From Rotaria socialis (Eukaryota > Rotifera > Eurotatoria > Philodinida > Philodinidae), in NCBI GenBank assembly GCA_905331475.1, contig CAJNYU010002709.1, positions 47,815 through 111,814 on the forward strand: a stretch of DNA of 64,000 nt, read 5' to 3'. The position numbers and the translations under genes are program-made. The notes beneath the pieces are model-generated. The model ran no database searches and was not told the DNA's origin. It worked only from the letters and a program-made list of their open reading frames with translations. Positions within the stretch are counted from its first letter, which is position 1. Each line of letters begins with the position of its first letter. Positions 1 to 15,448 of this stretch are shown here, piece by piece.

Positions 1-2646
<2,646 letters not shown>

Positions 2647-4727
2647 TGCTGTTAATTGTTAAGTTAATATGTTAATTAAATTTAGTTATGTTATTGCACT
2701 CAAGCGCAAACTATAAAATAATAAAATAAAAAAGTTAAAATCGTGAAAACAAAAAACAAGCGAATGCATTGTGTAACGACACAGTTAGAAAGCATCAAAA
2801 GAACGTTCGTACTATTTTTCAAACAAAAATTGTAAATAAGTCTGTCGCTGGCAGCTATTTATAACAAATAAATGTGATTCATACTCGTGTCATCATGCGT
2901 AATAAGGACACGTAACACAAGCAAATGAATAGACCTATATACAATACAATCCATAATTTCTCACCTCAGAGAACGACTCGAACGCCTACTGGAACTTTCT
3001 ACTTGGTTACCTCCTACACATGTTTGTTAATAATGTGAAAAAAAATAGAGACGTAAATGGTCAGTATGAAAAACAAGTCGAAAACAAACAGAAAACAGTC
3101 AAAATACCTTGCTAGTGTTCGCCAAATTAATTTAAATCGGTCACTTGAAAGCTTGTTGACACAATAACAAACTGAAGGATACACAACCAAGCTCGCTAAA
3201 AATAATCGAATGAAAGATATAGTTACTACAATATGGGCTTTTGTTATAGATTCTTTTGTTAAGGCAGAAAATGTAAAGAGCAATAGGGAGAGAGACAGAG
3301 ATAGACATTGCGAGAGAAACAGACAAGAGAACGGCAAAAAAATCCGTACAATAGATTGTACAGGAAAGAAAGAAAGGAGGAGTGCCGATCTCTTCACCCC
3401 CGCATTGACCAATCAGTAAACGTCAATTTATACAATATACTTTTCGATCGTCTATCGATATAATTGAATAATTATTTAGATATAGGTTAATTTTAATTGA
3501 ATTTGAATTCTGAAAAAAGACCATAATCAAAAACGTACATCAGATTGGTCGGTTGACTTCTTTGTACGATTATCACATAGAATGGGAATTCCACCAATCA
3601 TGTATGTACAGATTCATATACGTATATTGATAGAATTAATTGGTCGATTGTTCTACGTGAACCGATTCCTTCTTTGATTTGATCTATGGGTGATTCATCA
3701 AATATGATAAAAATAAACTTTTCCACGTCATCATTGAACTAGATTAGTCAGTCCTATTGTATCTGTTTTATTTTTATATTTTATTTCGTACTCACTATCA
3801 CTATGACGTTTGATTGAAATCCTCTGTCATCATCAATTTATCTGAAACGTTGTCTATAAGCTAATCTTGAAAATAGATGAAATGTAATCAGTGAGTCAGT
3901 TCTAAGACAAGGCCAAGAATAAAAAATATATTCTTCAATTTGTATATCTCTCAATGAGGTAGCATTCAAAGCATAAATCAATAGATCATGTCGTTTTTAT
4001 ATACATATATACAATGTATATTTATAAGATAGGTTTATTTGAAAAAGAATTTGGTTGGAATGTTTGATCATTATCTGCTATCATTAGACAAGAAACCGTT
4101 GATTGTTGTTTGTTAGCGTGTGATCAAAAAAAAGTCGAGTAGCGACAACTATCTCAATCGATTTGAACATAGAGTTTTGCTAATGCTGATCTTTTTTCTA
4201 ATAAATTACAATGACAATTCTTATCTATTGAAAGAACAAAAATACTATCTAAAATTGTTTTTTTCTCTGATTGGTTAAATTGTCAACCAACAATTGAAAT
4301 CGAATATTACGATACAGGAAAACTGGACGATGGTTATATTCTTCACTGTTTTCAAGGGTCAGTGTGTTAGAAACAAAAGAAAAGTACTTAATATACTTTG
4401 AAATCTTTTTGCATTTTAACGGAAAATAAACAAAGAACCGTCATGTTAGCTTAAAAAGGCATTTGCGTAGTAGTGTTTGTCTTGTTTTCGATTTCCGGTA
4501 AATGTACAAAATTAGAAATTTCATAGTTTATGAGGGCAGAATGATAAAAAAAATGTATTCTGAAAGTAGATGTTTCCTTTTTATGTTGCGGAACAACGAA
4601 CGAAATCTCATGCGTGCGCTCTTACCAACGAGTTTGACGAAAATCATACTGCTGTATCAGAAAACTTGAGTTTAAACAGTTGACTTAAATAAGTGTAATG
4701 ATTTTCCTTTTCTGAAATTTTCAGATA
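2647..4727. other. Divergent intergenic region between ACSL and TMEM135
   Basis: Both genes read outwards from this 2.1 kb stretch, so it should hold both promoters. It contains a purine-rich patch at about 3280-3380 whose short open frames on both strands look like low-complexity shadows. I see no exon with splice sites and no RNA gene. Confidence 0.5.
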
Positions 4728-7700
4728 ATGGCTGTACAATATCGTTCCACGTTACCGTATGCATGTAAACAAGTGTATCATCCATGGTGTGAGAATTGTG
4801 TGGAAGCGGCCTGGTTGCTTACAGTTCCATCATTCCGAGAATCCTTCAAAGTGTATTCTGTTTTATATGCAGTGAGAATGGTTGATTGTATTTGATTCGT
4901 AGGAAATTTTCTTCATTCATTCAGGCTACAAGTATTATCAAACTGAGAAAAGTCAGGACATTAAAACAGTTACGTGAACTTTTAATTGGATTTGCTACTG
5001 AAACAATTCAATCGACGATTTTTCTTGGTACTCATGGAATGTTTTTTCTACCTGTTTGTTGTGGTGGAAGGTAGAGAGAAGGAGAAGAATTATTGATTCA
5101 GTTCTATTTATTTTTGTTTTATCTAGACGATTGTGTGGACATCTCAGTTATTATAAATTATATTTTCAAGTGATATTTTGTACTTTTCCTGCGATTCTTA
5201 TTGAACGTAAACAACGGTAAGTGAAAGAGGTTTTAAAAAAAATTTCTTTTAATTATCATTGGCTTATAGACGCGGCGCCTTGGCTCTTTATATGGCGAAT
5301 TTAGTGAGTATTTTTTCTTCGTTCAAATTATTTCTGTAACTTACGGATTACTAGGCAGTTGAAGTTCTATTCAAAATGGCTATACAACGAAAAATGTTTA
5401 CGCCTCTTCATAACGGAGAAGTAAAACTTTCATTTGATTTTAAGATTTGATTGTAAAAATTTATTCTTTTTAGATTCTTATTTTTGCTATTGCATCGGCA
5501 ATCTATACATTTATTCTCAAGTAGGTAAGAATAATAATATGTTTCGATGAATTATTGGATCGCTTTCCTATTTAGAACAACATCGGATCATAAACATAAT
5601 AATTTATTATTTTCTGTAATCAGGTAAATGAAATATACTAAATTAAGAATTAATTGTAGACGTTTGCTAAGAACAATTCATCGTTTCGAGTCTTCAGAAT
5701 AAGTTAATCTTGATAATGCGATAAAAGAATAAATATCTTTACTAATGATATTAGAAATTCTGTTATGACCATCTAATTTAACTTTTGTGGCAATGAAAAA
5801 AATTCATCTCGGTCATCGAAAAATAAAGATCGTAGAGCTGAAGATACGAAACTTTTTCTTAAAACAATAATAAAGTCTCAACGGCATAGATTGATTGATA
5901 ATATTTTTTTTTCTCATATTTAGACAATTGTGAATTGTTTGGTCTTTTATGCCATAAGAAAGAAAATATCTACGGATGAGATTTCATCTGGCTTGAATTC
6001 TTTTAGTGCTTCCCGAAAAAAAAAATCATTATTTTTAATTCCGTTCGAAAAAATATATCAGGGTAAAGTCCAAAGTGAACTTTCTATCAACACGATGTTT
6101 TCATGTTTATTGATAGAAAAGAATATTTTTTATTAATTATGCCCTCAGTCACAGCATCGGTCAATATGCACAGCTAGCGTACTAAGACTCAACAGGATAT
6201 GTCTACTTCTGCGAGATGACTCGACGTACCTACTGTGTGATGCATAATGTCAAGTCAACTGATTGATGGACAAATTTTTGTTGATACACATTATTGGCAC
6301 CATGGTGCAACGGTTGATTAGCAAAATAGTCTTGACATTCTGCAAAACTTGCTCTATAGGAAAAAGCTGTTTGCACTGTCCCCGTAGGATTTTCAAATCG
6401 AGCACAATGTACTCACGATAGCTAATTATAATGATATCAGAAATACAATAGGGAATTATTTAATATAGGGGTACGAGATGTCCTCGGCGTACGATCGTTG
6501 ATCGGTAGTTTGAATACCTATTTTTGACCTTTTAGATTGATAACCGGGACTGTAGATATGCACAATCTTTTTGAAGTTTGCTCTTCGAGTTTATTCTTCA
6601 AAAGACAAGTTCATTGATAAAGGTGAATCGAGAACAAAAACAAACTGTTGAATTATACAGCAGTTTAAAACTTTAACCACATTAATAAATCCATGACTCA
6701 TTGATTTTAAACAGTCAATTGGTACTTCCGTTTTTAAATTGACAGTAACATTCAGCAGACTCGACTTTGTCCTTGTCGATAAAAACGAAAGATGTCTAAA
6801 TTGATTTGTTGGAAAAAAGCCTGGTCGTAAATGAAGGGTATATTTTGCATACACCTTTTTGCGGTTATTTTAGTTTTCGTAGACGATATATGAGTAGTCA
6901 TAAATCATTCTTTTCTTGTTTTATTATCTTAGATCACTTGTCGGTAAAGAAGAATGCGCACCATCGGTAGCAGTTGAATTAATACCGAAACCAAAACAAA
7001 AATCAGTATATTTCGCATTGCTTTACAAATTAATAAAAAATATAAAACGATGGCCGAGAATTCAAAATAAAAATCAGCCAATATGTACACATAAATATCG
7101 TTGTTTTCTTCATGTTCTTCTGGTTCGAAAAGGAATTTTCATAGTTGACTTTAGAAAAAAAAATTGTTTTCATTCCAGGGTTTTATCAAACGTTTTCTAG
7201 CTGGTGTATTAATACAGTTTATCTTACATTTCACGAGTTCACCTTTGAAATTTCTACGACATCCAACACATTTTTTTGCAACATTGACTAAAAGCTCATT
7301 TGACTTGGCGAAATTTCTCGGTCTTTATTCAGCGATTTATCGAGTAAATTTTTTTCATAGGAAATGTTTTCATTCTTGTTTTATATCGAGCTCTTCTAGG
7401 CCGTTAGTTGTTTACTACGTAATATTTTGAAATATGATCGACCTGAACATGGCCTTCTAGCTGGTTATTTAGCTGGATTTTCAATGTTATTTTATAAAAG
7501 TTCAACATTAGCCATGTATATTACTGGCAAACTGCTTGAAGTAAGTATTGAAGAGAAAAATACAGAAGTTTTAATTGTAATAATGTGTTTCAATCTTTAG
7601 AGTATCTATTTTAAAGCTGCTCATGATGGAAAAGTACCAATAATCCGACATTTCGATTCGCTTTTGTATTCCTTGTCAACAGCACTTGTACTTCATGCAG

Positions 7701-7858
7701 CCGTTGTAGAACCACACGTAATGCGACCGGGTTATTACAGATTTCTTGCACGTCTAACAGGCGGATATTTTTCACAAGTCAATCGGCCTATGATGGATAG
7801 TTATGGCGTTTGCTCATCGAAAATGTTTCCGAATTATAAATTACCTTCGATTAATTGA
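4728..7858 (+). CDS. TMEM135: Transmembrane protein 135 (TMEM135)
   Basis: Multi-pass membrane protein linked in animals to peroxisomes and mitochondrial dynamics. Eleven exons can be traced: 4728-4871, 4925-5070, 5127-5216, 5270-5303, 5355-5420, 5474-5520, 5576-5624, 6933-7122, 7179-7343, 7400-7540, 7601-7858. Landmarks match the family from end to end: CxxxxHPWCxxC near the N-terminus, RRGALALYMANL, RSLVGKEE, GFIKRFLAGVLIQ, RPEHGLLAGYLAGFSMLFYKS and the C-terminal RPGYYRFLARLTGGYFSQVN. Length is about 443 residues, close to vertebrate TMEM135. Two oddities: the seventh intron is 1308 bp while the others are near 55 bp, and the exon 6/7 junction is out of phase by one base (exon 6 leaves 2 nt, exon 7 needs 1), so this copy may carry a frameshift or a sequence error. 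An acceptor-like TTTTCAG lies 3 nt before the ATG. Homology certain, intactness not. Confidence 0.9.
5625..6932 (+). other. Oversized intron 7 of TMEM135
   Basis: The intron opens with GTAAAT and closes with TTATCTTAG and is over 20 times longer than its neighbours. It holds short open frames (5930-6136 plus, 6591-6854 minus) without recognisable domains or splice context. I found no terminal inverted repeats or target-site duplication, so an insertion is only inferred from length. Confidence 0.5.
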
Positions 7859-8720
7859 TTTTTTTTTGTTTGTCTTAAATATAAAATGATGCATTTAATT
7901 TTACTGAAGTAATTATAAATTTGAAAGAGATTGAAAACGTTATGATGTATAAGGCATTAGAAATTTGTTTTTGTATTGAGAATGATGATAATATAGAGTA
8001 AACATCGATAATACTATTTTTTTTGCCATATAACCAGTCGTTCTATGATTTTAAGATGTTTTTCAATGATCAATCCTACTATTACGATTTGTTTGCGGGT
8101 TTGAAAGAGATTTCCTAGTGACGTAGTAATTTCGAAACAGCAAACTGCTTACGCAACGAATTGCCGCGATCTTTTTTCGTAGAAACCTATTGTGCAATTA
8201 GAATAGATTATGTCTATTGGTGATTGTTATCTATTTCAAACCGCATGTTGTTATATTGGTTAAAATATTAAATAGTTGGGCAAGTCTCTCATAATTAAAT
8301 CAACACGACAAGTTCATTGTGAGCGTGGCACTATTGGTTGCGAAACATGTATCATCATTGTCGGTAAAAGAAATGTTGGCGTGCATTTGACACATTTGAA
8401 CTTTCAAGATGACTCTGCTCTAGAACGATTCATCGAAAGTCCATTGACGAGACGAGACCAAAGTTTTCGAACTTATTACATATAAATTTATCATTTGACA
8501 AAATAAAAAGATAAGAACTTCTATTCGTTTGAGTAATAAAGACTATTTCCCCTTTATTTTAAGCAGGAATGAAAACTTAGTGTAATACTTGGTGACACCG
8601 CATGATTACACATTACATAATGAAAACGACGAGAAAGATATTCTAACAAAAATATTTTATTTTATTTCACATATTGCATATGCATCATTATCGATGCTTA
8701 TGTACAAAAAGAAAAAGAAA
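7859..8720. other. Convergent intergenic spacer
   Basis: This 0.86 kb stretch separates the convergent 3' ends of TMEM135 and the D-box protein gene. A 70-codon open frame at 8276-8485 has no recognisable domain or start context. Nothing else is supported. Confidence 0.4.
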
Positions 8721-9575
8721 TTAAACGTTTATATCATCAACTGTTGGATTAAATACATATTTAATAAGCCAATCAGCACATTTAATAAGTGCTGCTTGGA
8801 GGTATCGTTCAAATTCTTCGTCCATAACAATATTTGTATTTTCTTCATTAGCAAGAAGAATATTTTCATCATCATCTTCTTCAGTTTCATATGTTGTAAA
8901 ATGATTATGATTAGTATTATTATTGATCCTGTCTAGTGAGCTGTGCATTTTAACTTGTGATGGTCTCGTTTTCAGTATAGATTTTTTCTGTGGTTCAACG
9001 GGAGTAAGAGTATTTGCTCGTTCAGCTAATGGTTGACGACTTCGACGTCGATTTATATCGGGCATTTTACCACCTGGTGACGATTTATTTTTAATTGATC
9101 TGACAGCGGGTGGTGTATTTGTTATAGAATTTGATTGTATATGATTGCGTTTATTACCTACAGACGTTACTTGATATTTTGGCCACACGGATGATTGTTG
9201 AGCAATACTTGTCGTTGATAAAACAGATTGACGAGCATTTTGACGTTTTGAATAACGATCAAGACGTATGTCTTTACTACGATCAACTAATCTTTCGGCA
9301 GTTAGAACAGAAAAATCCGTTCTAGAAGTTGTAACACCTCCATTGTAACCAAAATTTAATTGACGAATATCAGTATGATCGTGATCGCTGGAGAGTAGTG
9401 TAAGAGGAGTTTTGCGTGCTTGAATTGCTTTTATTTTATTATTGACAGCTATTGGAGCAGCGTCAAAAAACATCGGGGAATGATCCTTAGTTCTAAAACG
9501 ACGATGGTTCGTTGATGGAAAAATAACTGGATGAGGAGATACGTTCATAGAAGATCTATACAATACATCAACCAT
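8721..9575 (-). CDS. Unrecognised basic protein with a D-box-like degron
   Basis: Single-exon gene, 284 residues from the first ATG (at 9575); the frame is open further upstream only through non-ATG codons. The protein is basic and probably mostly disordered, with an acidic stretch (EEDDDE) and a short C-terminal helix-like segment (RYLQAALIKCADWLIKYVF). Residues about 180-188 (RQPLAERAN) fit the APC/C destruction box RxxLxxxxN exactly, and SILK at about 199-202 matches the secondary docking motif for protein phosphatase 1, although no clear RVxF follows. Such motif sets occur in mitotic regulators, so a cell-cycle role is a reasonable inference, not a demonstration. A TATA box lies 85 bp upstream. 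I do not recognise the family. Confidence 0.7.
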   Translation of the reverse strand: MVDVLYRSSMNVSPHPVIFPSTNHRRFRTKDHSPMFFDAAPIAVNNKIKAIQARKTPLTLLSSDHDHTDIRQLNFGYNGGVTTSRTDFSVLTAERLVDRSKDIRLDRYSKRQNARQSVLSTTSIAQQSSVWPKYQVTSVGNKRNHIQSNSITNTPPAVRSIKNKSSPGGKMPDINRRRSRQPLAERANTLTPVEPQKKSILKTRPSQVKMHSSLDRINNNTNHNHFTTYETEEDDDENILLANEENTNIVMDEEFERYLQAALIKCADWLIKYVFNPTVDDINV

Positions 9576-9659
9576 GTTGTAGGATACGAATTGTTGATAG
9601 ACGGAGAGAGAGAAAAAAATGTAGTAGATAAAGTGATCCAATAAACCTCTCGCTTCCTC

Positions 9660-9667
9660 TTTTTATA
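9660..9667 (-). promoter_or_regulatory. TATA box of the D-box protein gene
   Basis: Reads TATAAAAA on the minus strand, inside GAGTATAAAAAGAGG. It predicts transcription starting near 9635 and a 5' leader of about 60 nt before the ATG at 9575. Confidence 0.5.
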
Positions 9668-12600
9668 CTCTTTAAAAAGACGAGAAAGAATAAAGGGCAA
9701 AGCAATCACGCTTTTTGCTAGCGGGTAAATAATGCATAACTAGAAACTAATACCTTTCATCCTCTTGAAAATTTATGACAATACGACTCATGATGATGCA
9801 GAGGTGAATGACAACAACAATGAGATATTGTTTGTTGGGAAACAATAGGCATTATGTCTCTAAGAAACTCAAAAACACTGCTAATTACACTTTTGTTATT
9901 ATTGAAAAGCAGGCCAAATATACAAGGTTGAGAAGAAAAGAGAAATTTTCTTTTTAAGATGATTCAAAAGAAAAGAATGCGCTAAAAAGAAGATCTTGTC
10001 AGGCACGACTTCTGTTTTGTTTTCTTTCCATCTTTGACGTCATTGAAATAAAGATAACACAAAAATAAAACTAGTATACAGGTAAAAATCGCCGCCTACA
10101 ATCGAGATAATTATGTTGTAGCTCTTCAGAAACGATAAAAGTAAGAATCTTATTTTTCATAGTACGTAGACCATAACAATAACCAAATGACAAGGAAAAT
10201 GCCAAGTGGTGTATAATTCTGATCTTGTCATTCTTTTTGTCTACTATTGGTCACGCATGCATAAAACTTCTTTCGACAGTCATCTAGCTAATTTTCTTGC
10301 ATATTATATTTATTATTACAAAAATAGCCTACGAAATAAAGGAAGAACAAAAAGAACAGATCCCTCACTCTTATAGACTACTGAGCAATGTGAAGTATTA
10401 ACTAAAAACATCGATCGTAGCGTAAGTAAAAACAAGCGAATGATAAAAACTTAATTTCAACCTTGAAATAATATTTGAAAAAAAAACTCATTTTTCTTCA
10501 ACGATTCTGTCAAGTACTTTACTCTTGAAAATGAAACAGAAGATGTAAAATCATCTTATTCTTATGTTATTATTTACACTGATGCCAATTATTATTGTTA
10601 TTTTTTCAGCTAGACTCTTCTATGTCGAAAAAAAAGAAATAGGCCACAATGTCACTGTCTACTCGGACAATTTCAACTCATCTCTTCAACACTCATTTGC
10701 ATTATAATTCATCTATAAAAACTCAAAGTATTCTATCGTTTGTCTTTTTATTCTCATCCAGTATTTCAAAAAGAATGTAAATAGATGACTCGTTGAAGTA
10801 ACCTTGCTGTTCAGTGGCCTCTTTTCATTCTCTTTTTTTTCACTACCACTTTCTATATGAATTTTGCTATTACAATTTTTATTTATTTTTTCTTGTCGAA
10901 AAAGGCAATGAGAACTGTAATGTAAACTACGTCGGATATGTATTTTATCATTAATCGGAATCTTCAGTTGCAAGCGAGAGAAAAAATGAGGGTAACATAT
11001 TGTACAAATACCTGTTTGCATTGTTTTCATCAATGATTAATAAACTATGAAGCGTCGCTACGAAACGTAAAACAAAATGAAAAGAAAGTTCGTATCAATG
11101 ATTAAAAATTTCCTCCAGTTTTAACAATCGGAACTTCTAAAAGAAACAAAACAAAATCTAATTTATGATAATGAATGAAGTGACGTTTCGAACAAAAGGG
11201 GCGTCGTACGAACTTCAATAGTAACGTTTTTTTTTTGAAACTTACATAAAGAGAATCAAACAGTAATAATAGTAAGAGAACGTGAGTATGCCGATGAAAA
11301 AGAGATTAAAAATTCTAATCGGCACCGACAGAATAGAAGAAATTGTAACTCTTTCCTTTTTCATTCATCAAATCAAAATATAAAAAGGATGAATTGACAT
11401 CATTGTGTTTTTCCTGTCCGCAAACATATTTTTATATTCAAACGATAATCCAACACAAAAACTACATAATAATGAATATTGTCTTACAGGAAGAAATATA
11501 TAATTGGCATTTTTACGTTCTAGTTTGATTATTAGTGAATTCAAAATTTTCCGAAAACTTAAAAATGACTAAATCAATAGGAATTCTTATTGATGCTGCG
11601 TAGAAGAATATCGTATTAAATTTTTGTTTCCACGAAAAACGATTTATTCATTATATGATCAATTATTAAGAAGAAATAATTGATTCATGGAACAAACGAG
11701 AAAAATAATTTTTGAGATTGATATATCATAGATAAGAATGCAGAGAAGTTATTCGATCAATTGATTATTCTGGTGAATTAGTCTTCAAGTATTTCTCTTA
11801 TCGGTGTGATTAGTGGAGGTTTTTTTCTTTACTGTTCGATTACTGATCTCAATTTCAAACGCATCCGATAGCGAAGCCCCTGGACAAGCTTACACTTATT
11901 CTAATATTACTAAGCATGAATTCGATCCTGGATAAAATAAGAATTCTCGAGTCACCTGCAAAATACATGAGTATTAAACGAACCAATAAGTTTTTTTCTC
12001 TTACATACAAAAGTGTTCAAAATGATTCATATGACTTTTGTGCTACGCCCATGCTGTGGAGTTTCGAACGTAGTTCTCTGACATTGTAAGAGAAGAGAAA
12101 TGTACTTTGTGTTTATTCGACCTTATTTCCTAAGAAATTTTCAATGAAATAGATGACGTTTATTTGTTGATGTTAAGAAACAGAAAATGGAAAAGAATTT
12201 AATTAGATTTTAGTTTTATTTGTTTGATATATGGTTCAGTGAAAAGCAATGGTGTGTTCATGCTCAGAAGGAGCGCGAACAGATAAGCAAAAATAAAATA
12301 GACATAGTTTTCGAGGAGTTTTTTAAACTTCTGCTAATGGTTTATATTTTCTTACAAACGAGGTCAACTATCAATTTTGAAAATTGAGTATAGAATTTCT
12401 ATATCAATATAAATGTGCTATATTTGATTTTTCATGGTGAATCATCGAAGTTTAAATTTTGTTAGTTCTCGAAAGTTGACCTAGTTTTGTTTTCTGGGGA
12501 AAAGTAGGGTATCTAAAGAAAGAAGAAGAACGTTTGAAAGGTCGAATACGAAATTAAAGGTATAATGTTCTTTATCGCGGTTCGTATCGCTCTCGTGAAC

Positions 12601-12799
12601 CATCGGTACAGAAAAATAAAAATCTGAATCATTTTAGTATTTGCTTTATTTTATCTAAAGCAATCTGTTTTAACGATAAATCATTCGGAGACTCTCAACC
12701 CAATGCTATGCAGCGAGTAGACCTGGATGAAGATGACGTCAATAATACTTTATTTAGCAATCAAGGCGAAGTATCGAACATTAATAAAAATTGAAGTGC
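9668..12799. other. Intergenic DNA without supported genes
   Basis: AT-rich sequence with only short open frames (the longest, 10713-11033 minus, is low-complexity and lacks splice or start context). No RNA gene or complete mobile element seen. Confidence 0.4.
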
Positions 12800-13190
12800 A
12801 AAAAAAGGCAATGAGTTTTTTGCTCAGTCACTGCTTCAGTGCACGATCGTCCATATTTACATCGTAATCCATATGACTCAAAGACTTTTTGAAACGAGAT
12901 AACACGCCTAAACTGCGTCACACGGAAAAAATGATACAGAAAATATTAATGTGCAGATTCACAGCAACAAGATAACTGATAGGAATATATCGCTTGAATT
13001 TTTTTTAAATATTATTTACAGTAATTATATCCTGCTGACATTCAAACAACATTTCACTTGACAACGATTATTTGCATGGTTTAATTTTACTTTCCTAATC
13101 ATTCATTGTTCTGCAAAAGACAATAGTTCGAGAAAAGATAGTTTTTCATGACCCTCTATTAATAGATCTAATTCGATAAGAGCATTTTTT
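12800..13190. repeat. Diverged duplicate segment, copy 1
   Basis: This segment aligns colinearly with 18455-19005. Shared blocks include GCAATGAGTTTTTTGCTCAG versus GTAATGAGTTTATCGCTTAG, GATAGGAATATATCGCTT versus AATAGGAACATATCGCTT, and TTTTACTTTCC..TCATT followed by AATAGTTCG. Divergence and indels are heavy, so the duplication is old. It abuts the PGS1/MAGOH remnant on its right. Confidence 0.6.
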
Positions 13191-13225
13191 ACAAGATCAG
13201 TTCACATACAAATTGTTTGTCTTTT

Positions 13226-13470
13226 TCGATTTTAAATGATTATTTTGCCATTGTTTGAATAATATCAACGAAGAATTTGCATTGATGTGAACCGTTGGCT
13301 TGGCTTATTTTTAATATCGATTAATGAGCCAATTTTTAAGGTTGTAAATAAAAATGTGTTCCTTATCAAGAACTATTTATACTTCTTGTCGACAAGTATG
13401 ACGTTGTGTTCGCCTAGAAATACAATATAATATTAATCTTTCTTCATCATTTTCGTTCCTGGACATTTCG
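13226..13470 (-). pseudogene. Fused remnant of PGS1 and MAGOH
   Basis: Bases 13226-13300 match PGS1 exon 3 sequence at 24714-24790 (by eye about 94 percent over the first 70 bases), and bases 13303-13450 match the second exon, splice acceptor and intron of MAGOH at 25707-25845 at lower identity. The two blocks are in the same order and orientation as in the intact cluster but the roughly 0.9 kb between them (PGS1 exons 1-2 and the intergenic gap) is missing. Both parent sites contain AATATCGAT at the breakpoint and the remnant has it once, which suggests a microhomology-mediated deletion. No open frame survives. Confidence 0.75.
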
Positions 13471-14734
13471 ATAGTTGCTCCGATGAAGATAAGCGATCCT
13501 TTTTCTCTACTATGATATTTGATGAGTTCTACTCTAAAGAGAAAACAGCTTTGTAAACCCACCACAAAATGATTGTCGTTTGAGAAATGTTCGGATGTAT
13601 CTTATTTTATACAGAAATTGTTTTTTTTTCTACTGGGAGGATTGAACAAAATCCACCTCAGGTCATGCACATTCAAAGCACGCAAGATCACGATAAATTA
13701 CGATTGTGGTGCAAACGCCATGGTAGAAACATCTTCCGTTTCGTATCATGACATTTTCGTCAAATTCAATCAGCAAATGTAAAACGGTCGACCATTTGGG
13801 AGCCAAGGATACTTTGTGAAGCTGTGTACTGTGGGTGCGATTAATTTTTTTCGAAATAAAATGTCCCAATATGGGATATGAATGAGAATCTTCTTTTAAA
13901 ACGTTTTCTTTTAACAGTATGAAAGAAATGAAAAGATTGATGTCTTGAAAAACTCTCAAAAAACAGTGCTCTAATTATAAAGATAACTTTGGCTTTGTTT
14001 TAATCAACAACATAAATTAAGAAAAACACTCTGTCATGCCCTGCATCGTGACATATTCTGTTGAACAAAAACGCGTCTTAGATTTTAATGAGACTCTTTC
14101 TAAAAATATTGTATGCACGATCAAAAAATATAAATAGATGAACAGTGAGAAAGATTTTTTCAAATAAGACACGAAGCAAATTTTGGAGGAAACAGTTCAT
14201 CAATTAAAAGAATCATATTATTTATAAAAGACCAGAGAATTATGTTTATCTTTCCATAGATTTATCCCGATTTTTGTTTTTTGACAGAAATTGAATGTTT
14301 TGAGTGGTTCACGTTTAAATATTAGAAGAAGTTATAAAATTGTTCCATATCTTATAAGTAGGTTTTGGGATCAAGGATGTATTATGCCTTACTTCGATTG
14401 GTGATCAATATAATATTTCATAGAGGACTTTTCTCCACAGTAAACACGGCCATTTATCAAACAAGTATCCCTTGTGTACGCTGACCTTACGGAGTGTGGA
14501 TGAGTGTGTGATGTGGGTAGATCTGCGACAGCCACCAGTTCTTTTTTCGAGAATTGGTAACTATGTATATTATTACATAGATACATAGATAATATTTTCG
14601 TATTATATTAGTCTGTATCGCAAAATGGTCGAATATTTCTACACAGAGAGAATGTGTAACCAGTTGAGTTCTTTCGAAAGGAATTGGTTAGAAAATACCA
14701 CTATAGTTCTCAGTTTTGAACTGTCATAGGCCTA

Positions 14735-14785
14735 GATGTGGGTGTATGATATCTCTGTTCTCTTTATGCAGATTCACACACATAC
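14735..14785. repeat. GATGTGGGTGT-type short repeat, copy 1
   Basis: Starts GATGTGGGTGTATGATATC and ends CAGATTCACACACATAC; the ends are roughly complementary (GTGGGTGT against ACACAC). It aligns with 17426-17487 at about 80 percent by eye. A looser relative with the same ends is at 23710-23758. Confidence 0.55.
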
Positions 14786-15448
14786 ATACACTTTCTTGTA
14801 TTTTCTGATTAAAAAATAGTAGATTGTATAATTTATTTATGATCATTTGCATCTAATGGTGGCGCGCAGGATTTTGATCTGAGAGGCTTAGCCCCCAAGT
14901 GCAACGTAATAATGGGTTTGCCGCAATATCAAATAAGATTATAGATTCTGCGTGAAACTTTAAAAAAAAAGTCTGGATCTCAAGCCGGTTATACGGCTCA
15001 GCTCAGCTCCTTCTCTCTATGACGCTGCCACTACTTGCATCTTTGAATAATTATACTAAGTCAGAGGTATCTAATGAATTCCTTAAGCAAGGACGAAACA
15101 CGTCATGGTTGCTACTAAAACACACCCGCACCCACATCGTCAAGATTGCAATGCAATAAATATAGTAGAAAATTTTCCCCATTCTACACATAAATGGTAT
15201 AGAGTATGGGTATGGTACTCGATCTAGGTGGTCGATGTTCTTCATCCTGATAAGCATACACATACATATATACACATCCTTTCAATTTGATAATCATTTA
15301 TCACGTACAATGCAGCATAAAGATTCTCATGCTGATACACTCAATGTTCTAGTTGAAAGTTTTATGATAGTTTATTGATAGATAGTTTTAGTAAAGTGTA
15401 AAGAATAGATCAGTTTCTAGCGTAGATTCAGGCACATGATGTCGACTA

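Noticed and set aside
3014..3419. 132-residue open frame on the minus strand with an opposing plus frame
   Set aside because: Overlapping open frames in a purine-rich tract; low-complexity Ser/Leu/Phe sequence with no domain or splice signals.
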